Origin: JANNBN01 sp031385545
GTDB taxonomy: Bacteria; Actinomycetota; Acidimicrobiia; Acidimicrobiales; JANYDT01
Direction: 5' to 3'
Length of the DNA: 64,000 nucleotides
NCBI GenBank assembly: GCA_031385545.1
Contig: JANNBN010000140.1
Location: forward strand, 68,166 to 132,165
Part shown: positions 1 to 8,766 of the stretch, one piece after another
How the letters are laid out: each line of letters starts with the position of its first letter
Position numbering within the stretch: the stretch's first letter is position 1
Notes under the pieces: generated by a model
Seen by the model: the letters and a program-made list of their open reading frames with translations, nothing else
Told to the model about the DNA's origin: nothing
The model's database searches: none
Translations under genes and position numbers: made by a program

Positions 1-496
1 CGAGATGCTCCACCCGGTCGAGGTGGTAGACGACAGGCCCATAGGCCGGCTCCCACGGTTGCAGCGCAGCGGGCACATCGAACACCGCCGGAAGGCTGCG
101 AAAGATATCATCCGTGCGCAGATCATCGCCAAGAGCGACGCACTCGTGTGCGAACACCGCCGATGCAGGAGTTGGTTCGAGGTGAGCAACCAGCTCGTCC
201 CACGAATGAGTGGATGCGGCCACCTCTGCAAACGGGCCGAGCGTATAACGCGACAGCGTTGATTCGAGCACGCCTGCAGCAAGATGCCCGGGTCCGTCGA
301 GGGCAAGCCGATACTCTGCCCACGCGGCCGCCGGCCACCACTGGTGGCCCCTGGCCACCGCCAGCCGGCAGCTGTCCCGAAGCTCTACCACCGCGTCCCA
401 ACGATCATCAGTACACAGACTGTCGATGTCTGCGATGAGCCGTCGAATCTGCGCACTCTCGTCGTGTGACCCGTCGGAGATCATCGGGGCACGCAT
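1..496 (-). CDS. Hypothetical protein, 3' end cut by the window edge
   Basis: An open reading frame with no stop runs from an ATG at 496 off the left edge, giving at least 165 residues; a second in-frame ATG lies at 484. It starts 4 bases after the rdgB stop codon, so it is very probably the third gene of an rph-rdgB operon. The visible part is acidic, Trp-rich around residues 55-65 and looks alpha-helical, with no signal peptide or membrane segment. I recognise no family. Codon use and GC match the neighbours, and the reading frame stays open while the alternative frames give only Arg/Pro-rich nonsense, which supports it as a real gene. Confidence 0.72.
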   Translation of the reverse strand, partial: MRAPMISDGSHDESAQIRRLIADIDSLCTDDRWDAVVELRDSCRLAVARGHQWWPAAAWAEYRLALDGPGHLAAGVLESTLSRYTLGPFAEVAASTHSWDELVAHLEPTPASAVFAHECVALGDDLRTDDIFRSLPAVFDVPAALQPWEPAYGPVVYHLDRVEHL

Positions 497-500
497 CGGT

Positions 501-1274
501 TCATGCGGACCCCTGGTCCGCGTTCCCGGACCCCAAGGCAGGCAAGGCAGGCAAGGAACCCAAGGCACCCAATTTGCGGGCGAGATCGGCAAGTGCTCGT
601 GCCCGATGAGACTGCGCATTCTTCTGATCAGCGGTCATCTGCGCGAACGTGAGCACCGGCGGGTTGAGGTCGCCCAGCCCCACGGACCGAGCCCCCAGCT
701 GGCCCGTTGGAACGAATACGGGGTCGTACCCGAACCCGTTGGCGCCAACGGCAGCGGTGGCGATGGTTCCGTCGACCCGGCCGTGTCCGACCAGTTCGGA
801 ACCATCAGGGAAACAGACCATGGCAACGGTGCGAAACGACGCTGACCGAGCATTCGGCTGCACCGCTCCAGCCAAGTCGAGCAGTTCCAGCAGGAGCGCA
901 ACGTTTTCGCTATCCGATGCAGTTTCGCCCGCGAACCTGGCCGACCGCACGCCCGGACGGCCGGCGAGCGCGTCGACGAACAAACCGGTGTCATCCGCGA
1001 CGGCTGCCATACCCGTTGCTCGGCACACCGCCAGCGCCTTGAGGCGTGCGTTGCCCTCCAGCGTGTCAGCGTCTTCGACGACGTCGGGCACGTGGTGGGG
1101 CCGAGGAGCAACGCTGACGTGCGGCATCAGCTGCTGGAGCATGTTCTGGATCTCGGTGACCTTGTGCGGGTTGGCCGAAGCCATCACGAGTTGCAGCTCC
1201 GATGCACCGGCGATATCGCATGCCGACGCACCAGCCCTCTCCCCAGCAATGTCACCCGGTCGGTCGAGAGCCAC
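501..1274 (-). CDS. rdgB: dITP/XTP pyrophosphatase (HAM1/RdgB family)
   Basis: Hydrolyses non-canonical purine triphosphates (dITP, XTP) to monophosphates and so keeps them out of nucleic acids. The family opening motif LVMASANPHKVTEIQ is present near residue 30, followed by ADDTGLFVDAL, the GVRSARFAG segment and GFGYDPVFVP, which form the substrate pocket and metal site. The usual protein begins just before the LVxAS strand, so about 25 N-terminal residues from the GTG at 1274 may be excess, but no better start is visible. It lies 4 bases behind rph, a linkage common in actinobacteria. The C-terminus is a low-complexity Leu/Gly/Pro/Ala tail coded by short near-repeats. Confidence 0.95.
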   Translation of the reverse strand: MALDRPGDIAGERAGASACDIAGASELQLVMASANPHKVTEIQNMLQQLMPHVSVAPRPHHVPDVVEDADTLEGNARLKALAVCRATGMAAVADDTGLFVDALAGRPGVRSARFAGETASDSENVALLLELLDLAGAVQPNARSASFRTVAMVCFPDGSELVGHGRVDGTIATAAVGANGFGYDPVFVPTGQLGARSVGLGDLNPPVLTFAQMTADQKNAQSHRARALADLARKLGALGSLPALPALGSGNADQGSA

Positions 1275-1278
1275 GGTC

Positions 1279-2028
1279 TCAGCGCGGGTCGAACGCGCGG
1301 CTGAGAGGAGGGACGGCGAGCAACTCGCGTTGCGCAGCCACGATGTGCCCGATGCCCAGTTCGGCGAGGGCGATCAGTTCGTTCAGCGGACCCCGGCCGA
1401 ACGTGCGGCCTTCTGCCGTTCCCTGCAGTTCGGTGAACTCGCCGGCCCCCGTCATGACCACGTTCATGTCGACCTCGGCGGTGGAGTCCTCGGAGTAATC
1501 CAGGTCGAGCATCGGCGTGCCCTTCACAATCCCCACCGAGACCGCTGCTAGCTCTGACACCAGCGGTACTGCCGACAGAGAACCCGCTGCCACCAGCCGC
1601 GAACACGCGTCGTGCAATGCCACGTACGCCCCGCAGATACTTGCCGTGCGGGTGCCGCCGTCGGCCTGCAACACGTCGCAATCGACGATGATCTGACGCT
1701 CGCCGAGCGCCCTGAGATCCGTGACGCTACGCAGTGATCGGCCGATGAGCCGCTGGATTTCCTGAGTACGGCCGGACTGTTTGCCCTTGGCCGCTTCGCG
1801 GTCCACGCGCTCCGGGGAGCTGCCCGGGAGCATCGAGTATTCAGCGGTGACCCACCCCTTCTGCGAGCCCCGCATCCAGCGTGGGACGTCGTCGTCGACG
1901 GATGCGGTCACCAGCACGCGGGTTCGGCCGAACGACACCAGAACCGAACCGGCGGCGAACTCGGTGTAGTCCCTGACGAAGGTCACCGGACGAAGGTCCG
2001 AAGGGCTACGGTCATAACTGCGGGTCAT
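1279..2028 (-). CDS. rph: Ribonuclease PH
   Basis: Phosphorolytic 3'-5' exoribonuclease that trims tRNA 3' ends. The 249-residue length is normal. The sequence starts MTRSYDRSPSDLRPV and carries GWVTAEYSMLPGSS, the GRTQEIQRLIGRSLR segment and the DCDVLQADGGTRTASI motif that forms the phosphate and active site. The ATG at 2028 was chosen over an upstream start at 2076 because RNase PH proteins begin close to the Arg-rich DLRPV segment. First gene of the rph-rdgB-hypothetical operon. Confidence 0.96.
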   Translation of the reverse strand: MTRSYDRSPSDLRPVTFVRDYTEFAAGSVLVSFGRTRVLVTASVDDDVPRWMRGSQKGWVTAEYSMLPGSSPERVDREAAKGKQSGRTQEIQRLIGRSLRSVTDLRALGERQIIVDCDVLQADGGTRTASICGAYVALHDACSRLVAAGSLSAVPLVSELAAVSVGIVKGTPMLDLDYSEDSTAEVDMNVVMTGAGEFTELQGTAEGRTFGRGPLNELIALAELGIGHIVAAQRELLAVPPLSRAFDPR

Positions 2029-2100
2029 GGCAAAACCATAGATCGGCCATCGATCCGCCCACGACGTGGCACCCAAGCGAACGGGGCGACTGCCGCCGGA

Positions 2101-2150
2101 ACATCCGGAACATCCGGAACATCCGGAACATTCAGAACATCCGGAACATC
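2101..2150. repeat. 9-bp tandem repeat, five units plus a partial one
   Basis: The unit ACATCCGGA occurs at 2101, 2110, 2119 and 2137, with a degenerate unit (ACATTCAGA) at 2128 and a partial copy after 2146. It lies in the short divergent gap between rph (minus) and the DUF1800 gene (plus), about 75 bp upstream of the rph start. It could be a replication-slippage tract or a cluster of protein-binding half-sites; the sequence does not decide. Confidence 0.9.
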
Positions 2151-2278
2151 ACTGGTAACGCTTCGGACACTCACGCCGGCGAGCGGCAGTCATCAGCGTG
2201 AGCGAAGAGCCCATGAACGCCACCCCAATCACGGGGTGAATCCGCCTTCCGATCTCAACCGAGAGGCTGCACCTGCCG

Positions 2279-3580
2279 ATGGTTTCAGGTATGCCGATGA
2301 CAGCCGACGAGGTCGCCCACCTCTATCGTCGCGCTGGCTTCGCAGCCGTCCCATCAGCCCTCTCTCCGCTTGTCGGACAGAGCCGCGAATCGGTGGTAGC
2401 TGGCCTGCTCGACGGGGTCTTTCCAGCCCCGTCGTATCCGACACTGTCGCCGACCGATTCCGACTATCAGCAACTCGTTGTCATCCGCCGCTGGTGGCTC
2501 CAGCAGATGGCATCGGCGGCGAACCCAGTTCTTGAGAAGCTCACGTTCTTCTGGCACAACCTGATTCCGACGTCGTACTGGAAGGTTCCCGTGCCAGCCA
2601 TGCTGCTGGCCCAGAACCAGATCCTGCGCAACAACGCACTTGGCTCGATCCAGACGCTGCTGAGCGCAATCGCGGTTGACCCCGCAATGCTCTGGTACCT
2701 CGACAACTACCTCAACGTCGCGTCGTCACCGAACGAGAACTTCGCCCGCGAGCTGATGGAGCTGTTCACGCTTGGTGCAGACCAGGGCTATGTGCAGGGG
2801 GACGTGGTCGATGCAGCGCGCGCCTGGTCCGGCCACACGCTCACCCCTGGCCGCGCCTACACGTTCGTCTCGGGCGAGCACGACAGTGGGTCGAAGTCGA
2901 TCTTCGGAATCACCAAGAACTGGGACGGTCCGGAACTGATCGGCGAAATACTTAACGGGGTCCGCGCCAACGTGTCCTCGCTGTTCCTGGCTCGACGGTT
3001 GTGGAACTGGTACGCGGGTCCGACGTCGGACACCGTGCTGCTGGCATCGCTTGCGGCAACGTTGCGAAGCGCGCAGATGAACACCAAAGAGTTCCTGCGG
3101 GCGATGTTCCTGCGCGACGAGTTCTACAGCCCGATGTACCGCAATGTGCTCGTGCGTGGTCCGATCGAGTGGGGTGTCTGCATGCTTCGTGCCACCGGCC
3201 TGACCGCCCAGGGAACCCAGATCGACTGGGCCCTTGCCGATCTCGGACAGAGCCCATTCGAACCGCCGAGCGTCAGCGGGTGGAAGCAGAACGAGTATTG
3301 GATCAGCCAGGCCGCAGTGTGGAAGAAGGCCACCATGGCTGGCACCATCGGCTGGTCTGCCGACGGAACGTCGTTCCTCTCCGCCGTTCCCGCACAGGGC
3401 CCAGCTGCTGCCGTGCAGACCGCGCTCGATGCGTTCGCCACGCCGACTGTTTCGGCCGCCACACGCAGCGCGCTCGAAGCGCTCCTCACTGCCAACCGCG
3501 ACCCCGGCATCGGTGGAGCAGGACAGCGCGCCAACCTCATCCGCGCCGTCGCACTCACGCCGGAGTTCCAGCTCTCATGA
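2279..3580 (+). CDS. DUF1800 family protein
   Basis: A 433-residue protein of the DUF1800 family, recognised from the N-terminal HLYRRAGFAA segment, LEKLTFFWHNL (the conserved FWH motif), NENFARELMELFTLG and the C-terminal region with QSPFEPPSVSGWKQNEYW. The biochemical function is unknown; these proteins are regularly encoded next to DUF1501 proteins, and that is so here, with an ATGA overlap to the next gene. No signal peptide is evident. The start is uncertain: ATGs at 2279, 2291 and 2297 are all in frame ahead of the conserved region and none has a convincing ribosome-binding site. Confidence 0.9.
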   Translation: MVSGMPMTADEVAHLYRRAGFAAVPSALSPLVGQSRESVVAGLLDGVFPAPSYPTLSPTDSDYQQLVVIRRWWLQQMASAANPVLEKLTFFWHNLIPTSYWKVPVPAMLLAQNQILRNNALGSIQTLLSAIAVDPAMLWYLDNYLNVASSPNENFARELMELFTLGADQGYVQGDVVDAARAWSGHTLTPGRAYTFVSGEHDSGSKSIFGITKNWDGPELIGEILNGVRANVSSLFLARRLWNWYAGPTSDTVLLASLAATLRSAQMNTKEFLRAMFLRDEFYSPMYRNVLVRGPIEWGVCMLRATGLTAQGTQIDWALADLGQSPFEPPSVSGWKQNEYWISQAAVWKKATMAGTIGWSADGTSFLSAVPAQGPAAAVQTALDAFATPTVSAATRSALEALLTANRDPGIGGAGQRANLIRAVALTPEFQLS

Positions 3581-5766
3581 GCCAGTACCCACCAGAGCCG
3601 GGACGGGCCGAAGCAGTGGCCGACCGCGTCCTCGAAGCACTCGATACCGTTGGCGACACGGTGTTGTCTCGTCGTCGCACCCTGCAGATCGGTGCCGGCG
3701 TTGCAGCCGGTTCGATGCTCGCCAGTCGGCTGCCGATGGTTCGCGGTCTGGTCGGTCTCGGAACGGCCGAAGCAACGCAGATTCCCAGCACGATCGTCTT
3801 GGTGTACCTCGACGGTGGTAACGACGGGCTCAACACGCTGGTACCCCTGACCAACCCGAAGTATCAGGACCTCCGCGGGTCCCTTGCGATACCCGGGAAC
3901 ACCACCCTGCCGGTCGATGCCGACTACGGCTTGCATACGTCTCTTCCATTCATGCACTCCATGTGGACCGCTGGCAAAGCGGCTTTTGTGCGCGGCGTCG
4001 GGTACTCCAACAACAACCTGAGCCACTTCACCTCGATCGACCATTGGCACTATGGCTACGGCGCCTCCGGTTCGCCGGTCGCCGCTTCGCCGCATTCCGG
4101 TTGGGCAGGTCGCTTCGCCGACACCATCGGGCCTTCGAACCCATTCACAACCGTCGCGATCGGACCGTACACACCCGTTTCGCTGCGGGGTGCATCGGTC
4201 GCCGCGTTGCAGATTCCGATCCCCCAGTCCCAACTGTTCGGCGCCAACCTTGGCGACCTCAACGAGAAGTGGGTTGCAGACGCCCTGCGATCGATCAACA
4301 CCACTGGCTCCGGAACGGGGCCGCTCGGCAACGGGCTGACCGCTCGGGCCGTGAGTGCGATCGACGTCGCACCGTCGGTTGCAAGCAGTTGGAACGGAGC
4401 TGACGGCACGGCAATCAACCGCCAGATGACGATGGCTGCGAACCTGATCAACGCACGCCTCGGTGTTCGCGTGATTTCCGTGATCATCGACGGTTTCGAC
4501 ACCCACGCGCAACAGGCTGTGACACATTCCAGACTGCTCAGCGACCTGGATACGGCGTTGTCCGGGTTCTTCTCCCGCCTGGACCCCGCCCTCAGCCGCT
4601 CGGTCGCCATCATGACGTACTCCGAGTTCGGACGCCGTGCCCGGGCCAACAGCTCTGCCGGCACGGACCACGGCTCATCATCGATCGCCATGATGTTCGG
4701 GGCGAACGTCGCCGGTGGCATCTACGGCGACGAACCCGGGCTGACGACGCTTGACGCCGCCGGCAATTCGCTGGTCACCACCGACTTCCGCCGCCTGTAC
4801 TCCACGGTGTTGGCCAGCTGGCTCGGAACGAATCCTGACCCAATTCTCGGGGCCACCCACGTACCGCTGCCGCTGTTCGCCGCGCAGCCCGGTGTGATCC
4901 CGAGCACCACCAGCACAACGTCGACCAGCACAACCCGGGCCCCTGCGCCAGCCGCCGGCGCGTCGACGTTGGTACCGGTCACCCGAGCCCCGGCTCCCGA
5001 CTCTCCGTCAGCGGGAGGCGGAACACGCGTTGCGCCTCCCGCCGCCGGCCCAGGTGTCACTACCACCACGGCTGCTGCGATCGCGGGTTCGTCCGCTGCG
5101 TTTGATTCGGCGTCAACGACACTCCCGACGGCCGGACAACCGATTCTTTTGTCAGCAACGACGACGCAACCGGCACAACCCCCGACCACGCAACCGACTC
5201 CGCCCCTTGCCGCCCCGCAACCGGCGGCCCAACCGCAGCCCGCCGCTGCTCCATCAGGTGCTGGCATCATTGTGCCGACCGAGCTAGTCGTGCCCGGCAA
5301 CGGTGCTGTTATTGCCCCCAGCCCGACGGTGCCAGGTACAACCGTGCTGATCACCGTCGGACCGACTTCCGAGCCAACCCCGGAGGGAATTCCCGGAGAA
5401 CCGGTCGGGCCAACCGCGGTTCCACCCACGTCGGCCGCCCATTCCTCGACGACAGTTCTGACCGGCAACCCATCTTCGTTGCAGGTCGCAGTTCGGGCGC
5501 AGCCATCAGTCATCAGCGCCACCGTGACAAACGGCCCTCTGCGCAACGACACGTGGATCGGGGTGTTCAGCGCCGCCAACGGTGCCCGGACGAACGCTGC
5601 ACCTCTGGCGATCAGGTACCTCAACAACCGGACACGTCCGGGCATCGTCACCCGCACCTCGGGTGCGGTGCGCTTCACCGGCGTCGCGAAGGGCACCTAC
5701 CTCGTCAAGGTATTTGCCGGCGGCGCAACGGCCCCGGTTCGACAGCTGCGCGTCCTCGTCCCGTAG
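3577..5766 (+). CDS. DUF1501 family protein with long Pro/Thr-rich linker and C-terminal domain
   Basis: Starts at the ATG overlapping the DUF1800 stop codon and gives 729 residues. Residues 26-50 (SRRRTLQIGAGVAAGSMLAS) resemble a twin-arginine-type export signal. The DUF1501 domain (sulfatase-like fold) follows, with VLVYLDGGNDGLNTLVP, SHFTSIDHWHYG, DGFDTHAQQ, MTYSEFGRR and the TDHGSSS motif. From about residue 440 comes a long Thr/Pro/Ala-rich stretch, then a small beta-rich C-terminal domain. This suggests an exported protein with a spacer and a surface domain. The role of DUF1800/DUF1501 pairs is not established. An overlapping upstream extension in this frame (from 3001) is antisense-like Arg/Pro sequence inside the DUF1800 gene and was rejected. 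Confidence 0.92.
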   Translation: MSQYPPEPGRAEAVADRVLEALDTVGDTVLSRRRTLQIGAGVAAGSMLASRLPMVRGLVGLGTAEATQIPSTIVLVYLDGGNDGLNTLVPLTNPKYQDLRGSLAIPGNTTLPVDADYGLHTSLPFMHSMWTAGKAAFVRGVGYSNNNLSHFTSIDHWHYGYGASGSPVAASPHSGWAGRFADTIGPSNPFTTVAIGPYTPVSLRGASVAALQIPIPQSQLFGANLGDLNEKWVADALRSINTTGSGTGPLGNGLTARAVSAIDVAPSVASSWNGADGTAINRQMTMAANLINARLGVRVISVIIDGFDTHAQQAVTHSRLLSDLDTALSGFFSRLDPALSRSVAIMTYSEFGRRARANSSAGTDHGSSSIAMMFGANVAGGIYGDEPGLTTLDAAGNSLVTTDFRRLYSTVLASWLGTNPDPILGATHVPLPLFAAQPGVIPSTTSTTSTSTTRAPAPAAGASTLVPVTRAPAPDSPSAGGGTRVAPPAAGPGVTTTTAAAIAGSSAAFDSASTTLPTAGQPILLSATTTQPAQPPTTQPTPPLAAPQPAAQPQPAAAPSGAGIIVPTELVVPGNGAVIAPSPTVPGTTVLITVGPTSEPTPEGIPGEPVGPTAVPPTSAAHSSTTVLTGNPSSLQVAVRAQPSVISATVTNGPLRNDTWIGVFSAANGARTNAAPLAIRYLNNRTRPGIVTRTSGAVRFTGVAKGTYLVKVFAGGATAPVRQLRVLVP

Positions 5767-6033
5767 ACAACTTGCCATACCTCCTGGCATGGGCTCGACC
5801 CTGCGATCGAGCGTCCGCTTCGGTTGCCCACGCTGACTCTGTGGTTGACCTGTCAGCAACCCCTGGTCTGCGCGACCCACTGTGCGGTCTGCGGCATAGG
5901 TCGGACGGCGCATTCTCACCCTCGGCCACCCCAGGTTCACTGATATTGGGGATCGAGAACGCCCATCAATGTCCGAAGTTATGTGTACCCCAACAGCGGA
6001 CGACCCAGTCTGCAAAACCCAAAGGACCCCTGA

Positions 6034-6225
6034 ATGCTCGAAATGTTCGTCTCCCTCCAGACCCTCCTCGCCGGCCGCAAGGCAGAGATCGAAGAGCGCG
6101 GCGCAACCGCCGTTGAGTACGCCCTCATGGTCGGCCTGATCGCCGTCGCCATCATCGGCGCGGTCTCCCTGCTCGGCAACAAGATCAAGAGTTCGTTCAA
6201 CACGATCTCCAACACCCTTCCTTGA
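6034..6225 (+). CDS. Flp/Fap-type pilin
   Basis: A 63-residue class III prepilin. After a short charged leader comes the prepilin-peptidase motif G-ATAVEY (Gly, then Glu five residues later followed by Tyr), then a single hydrophobic helix ALMVGLIAVAIIGAVSLLG and a short tail. Flp pilins are assembled by Tad machines, but no tad gene is in this window, so the gene is an orphan here. An AAAGGA ribosome-binding site lies just before the ATG. A strong terminator follows at 6262, so it is probably monocistronic and highly expressed. The 267 bases upstream hold nothing else I can identify. Confidence 0.93.
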   Translation: MLEMFVSLQTLLAGRKAEIEERGATAVEYALMVGLIAVAIIGAVSLLGNKIKSSFNTISNTLP

Positions 6226-6261
6226 TCCGGGCGCCTCACGGCGCACGCACCGAACGAAACG

Positions 6262-6286
6262 AAACCCCGGCCTCAGGCCGGGGTTT
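6262..6286. terminator. Strong bidirectional hairpin between flp and cysM
   Basis: An 11-bp perfect stem (AAACCCCGGCC / GGCCGGGGTTT) with a 3-base loop. The A and T runs at the stem base make it usable as a rho-independent terminator in both directions, fitting its position between the converging flp pilin and cysM genes. Confidence 0.9.
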
Positions 6287-6354
6287 CCGCGTTGCACCGA
6301 GAACTTCGCACCCGCTGGACGAGGAGCCGATGGGCCACCTCGAACGAGAGTTGC

Positions 6355-7305
6355 TTAGAAGTAGATGACCTTCTTGGCACGCTCGGTGACCTCGTCGAGG
6401 TCGTCGCTGTAGGCACCCGTCGAGAGGTACTTCCATCCCCCGTCGCAGATCACCGTGACGATGGTGCCCGACTCGATTTCCGCGGCACACTTGATGGCAG
6501 CGGCCATGATTGCGCCACTGGAGATACCGGCGAAGACGCCTGCCTCGCGGACCAGCCGACGGGTGACCTCGATGGACTCGCGTGGCCCGATGACCTTCTT
6601 GCGGTCGAGCAGTTCGAACCCGTTGTTGTCAGTGAAAATGGGCGGGATGTAGCCGTCGTCAAGGTTACGAAGCCCGTCGACCATCTCTCCGCTGGGTGGT
6701 TCGACCGCCCAGAGTTCGATGGCCGGGTTCTGTTCCTTGAGGTACTTACCAACGCCGACCAGCGTGCCGCTGGTGCCGAGCCCGGCTACGAAGTGCGTGA
6801 TTTCGGGACAGTCCTTCCAGATCTCGGGCCCCGCTGTGCGGTAATGCGCGTCGGGATTGTTGGGGTTTCCGTACTGGTAGAGAAAAACCCATTCCGGGTT
6901 TTCCGCAGCTAAGCGCTGGGCCAACTTCACCGCGCCGTTGGAACCCTCGGAGCCGGGCGACTCAATGATCTCCGCGCCGTACACCTCGAGCATCTGGCGA
7001 CGCTCAGGCGTCACGTTCGTCGGCAGCACAATTTTGAGGACGTAACCCCTCAGCGCGCAGATCATCGCAAGACCGATTCCGGTGTTGCCCGAAGAGGGCT
7101 CCATGAGAATCGACCCCGGCTTCAATCTGCCTTCGCGTTCCGCTGCATCGATCATTGACAGAGCGATGCGGTCCTTGATGGATCCGCCGGGGTTCTGCCC
7201 TTCCATCTTGGCGAAGATGCGGACCTTGGGGTTGGGTGACAACACCGACACGTCGACCAGCGGCGTATCGCCGATCATGTCGATGACGCTGGCGTATACG
7301 GCCAT
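6355..7305 (-). CDS. cysM: PLP-dependent cysteine synthase CysM (CysO-dependent type)
   Basis: A 316-residue fold-type II PLP enzyme. It carries the Schiff-base lysine in NPGGSIKDR, the substrate loop PSSGNTGIGLA, the GLGTSGT phosphate-binding loop and a C-terminal DGGWKYLSTGAY segment that is characteristic of mycobacterial CysM, which uses O-phosphoserine and the thiocarboxylated carrier CysO. The cysO and mec genes lie directly upstream, so this specificity is well supported. The ATG at 7305 shares its A with the cysO stop codon (TGATG), indicating translational coupling; an upstream TTG at 7311 was rejected. Confidence 0.96.
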   Translation of the reverse strand: MAVYASVIDMIGDTPLVDVSVLSPNPKVRIFAKMEGQNPGGSIKDRIALSMIDAAEREGRLKPGSILMEPSSGNTGIGLAMICALRGYVLKIVLPTNVTPERRQMLEVYGAEIIESPGSEGSNGAVKLAQRLAAENPEWVFLYQYGNPNNPDAHYRTAGPEIWKDCPEITHFVAGLGTSGTLVGVGKYLKEQNPAIELWAVEPPSGEMVDGLRNLDDGYIPPIFTDNNGFELLDRKKVIGPRESIEVTRRLVREAGVFAGISSGAIMAAAIKCAAEIESGTIVTVICDGGWKYLSTGAYSDDLDEVTERAKKVIYF

Positions 7306-7589
7306 CAGCAAGCACCACCGGCAACGGCCGGCAGGATGGAGATGGTGTCACCGTCCTTGACGGGCGCATCGAGCTTGCCGACGTAACGGACGTCGTCGTC
7401 GTTGACGTAGACGTTGACGAAGCGGTGGAGCTGGCCGTCGTCTGTCACGATCTGCCCGGCGATACCAGGAAACTTGGTGGTCAGCGCCGAGATGATCTCG
7501 CCGACGGTTGAGCCGCTGAGTTGCACCTTCGACTCGCCTCCGGTCTGGGGGCGCATGATGGTGGGGATTCGGACGTCGACTGATGCCAT
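7305..7589 (-). CDS. cysO: CysO sulfur-carrier protein with C-terminal GG-Ala-Cys tail
   Basis: A 94-residue ubiquitin-like MoaD/ThiS-family sulfur carrier. It has VRIPTIMRPQTGG at the N-terminus, HRFVNVYVNDDDVR in the middle and SILPAVAGG near the end, closely matching mycobacterial CysO. In that protein the terminal Gly-Gly is activated to a thiocarboxylate; here the reading frame continues for two residues, Ala-Cys, before TGA. Processing would therefore be needed to expose the di-glycine, and the JAMM protease Mec encoded just upstream is the obvious candidate. The tail was read from the nucleotides: codons GGT GGT GCT TGC TGA. Start ATG at 7589. Confidence 0.95.
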   Translation of the reverse strand: MASVDVRIPTIMRPQTGGESKVQLSGSTVGEIISALTTKFPGIAGQIVTDDGQLHRFVNVYVNDDDVRYVGKLDAPVKDGDTISILPAVAGGAC

Positions 7590-7642
7590 TGGAAGTTTCA
7601 GCTCCTGAGAGATACCCGACCAGAGTAGTCGGGTTTCGTTCG

Positions 7643-8044
7643 CTAGCCGAAAAGAATCACGGGCTCTTCGGCGACATTCCCGTCGACGATGAGAAAGCTG
7701 CGCAGCACCGGCGATTCGTCGCGTAGCGACACAATGAGGTAGTGCCAGGACGGATCGGGTGCAGCAGCAACGTCGGTGGGTGACGGGTAGGGATCGGTGT
7801 GCGTATGGCTGTGCACCACGCCGGTAATGATCATCCCGGCGTCGTCGGCGTCTCGTTCGGCACGCAGATGTTGGCGGGGCGCAACGGTATAGACGCGGGT
7901 GCTGTGCGCATCGTTGTCGGTCGGGTGGAAGACGTCGGCTCGGTCGGGTCCTGTGCCAGCGACGAGACCGCACGCCTCGAACGGCATACCCGCAAAGACG
8001 TGCGACACGATGCGCCGATAGGCCTCGGCGGATAGTTGCAGCAT
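7643..8044 (-). CDS. mec: Mec-type JAMM metallopeptidase (CysO-cysteine hydrolase)
   Basis: A 133-residue JAB1/MPN+ protease. The JAMM residues are visible: Glu in FEACGL and the HSHTHTDPYPSPTDV motif (two zinc His, Ser and Asp). In mycobacteria this enzyme releases free cysteine from the CysO-Cys adduct made by CysM. It is the first gene of mec-cysO-cysM, 53 bases before cysO. The ATG at 8044 was preferred to an upstream start at 8131 because it precedes the conserved LQLSAEAYRRIVSH helix and the extension is Gly/Arg-rich. Confidence 0.94.
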   Translation of the reverse strand: MLQLSAEAYRRIVSHVFAGMPFEACGLVAGTGPDRADVFHPTDNDAHSTRVYTVAPRQHLRAERDADDAGMIITGVVHSHTHTDPYPSPTDVAAAPDPSWHYLIVSLRDESPVLRSFLIVDGNVAEEPVILFG

Positions 8045-8149
8045 GCACACGAGGGTACCGGCTGCCCGGCAGGGGCCGACAACTCGTTCGCCACCCCACC
8101 CACCGCCGCCGCTCAACTTCACCCTCCCCACATACGCGCAACTTCACCT

Positions 8150-8180
8150 GGGTAGGAGTGTGGGTAGGAGTGTGGGTAGG
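8150..8180. repeat. 12-bp tandem repeat (2.6 copies)
   Basis: The unit GGGTAGGAGTGT occurs at 8150 and 8162 with a partial third copy. It lies in the divergent gap between mec and smpB and could affect the promoter of either; function unknown. Confidence 0.8.
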
Positions 8181-8239
8181 TGAGCGGCTGGGTCAGGCGT
8201 CCGATCGGCGGCTGACGTGCGCCGCTGTAGGTTGGCGGG

Positions 8240-8752
8240 GTGGCAAAGAAGGGGACGATGTCGGGGGCACGCAACGCCGGGCTCACCGACCAGCGCAAGA
8301 TCCTTGCCAACAACAAGAAGATCCGCCACGACTACGACGTGCTTGGCACATACGAGGCCGGCATCCAGCTCGTCGGCGCCGAGGTGAAGAGCCTGCGCGA
8401 AGCGAAGGTTCAGCTGAAAGACAGCTACTGCCGGGTGGAGCGCGGTGAAATGCTGCTGATGGGCATGCACATCTCGCCGTACACCTACGCGATCGGCTTC
8501 GGCTCGTTCCTTCCCGAGCGCACCCGCAAGCTCCTGCTGCACCGTCGCGAGATCGACCTGCTCAACGATCGCATGGCTCAGGAGCACCTGTCCCTGCTGC
8601 CGTTGTCCATCTACTTTCGTGATGGTCGGGTCAAGGTCGAGTTAGCTCTCGCGAAAGGCCGCAAACGCCACGACAAACGCGCCGCCATCGGCGATCGGGA
8701 CGCCAAGCGCGATATCGCCCGCGAGATGTCGGCTCGCCTGAAGCGTCACTGA
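8240..8752 (+). CDS. smpB: SsrA-binding protein SmpB
   Basis: The tmRNA-binding protein needed for trans-translation. The family core is clear: NKKIRHDYDVLGTYEAGIQL, GAEVKSLREAKVQLKDSY, the HISPYTYAI segment, ERTRKLLLHRREI and the basic C-terminal tail. The GTG at 8240 gives 170 residues; an ATG at 8258 is an equally good start. The tmRNA gene itself is not adjacent, since the next gene begins 14 bases after the stop. Confidence 0.96.
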   Translation: MAKKGTMSGARNAGLTDQRKILANNKKIRHDYDVLGTYEAGIQLVGAEVKSLREAKVQLKDSYCRVERGEMLLMGMHISPYTYAIGFGSFLPERTRKLLLHRREIDLLNDRMAQEHLSLLPLSIYFRDGRVKVELALAKGRKRHDKRAAIGDRDAKRDIAREMSARLKRH

Positions 8753-8766
8753 TCCGGGGCTGCAAC

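Noticed and set aside
3001..3576. N-terminal extension of the DUF1501 reading frame
   Set aside because: It overlaps the DUF1800 gene in another frame and is Arg/Pro-rich; the ATG at 3577 forms the expected ATGA overlap and is followed by a Tat-like signal.
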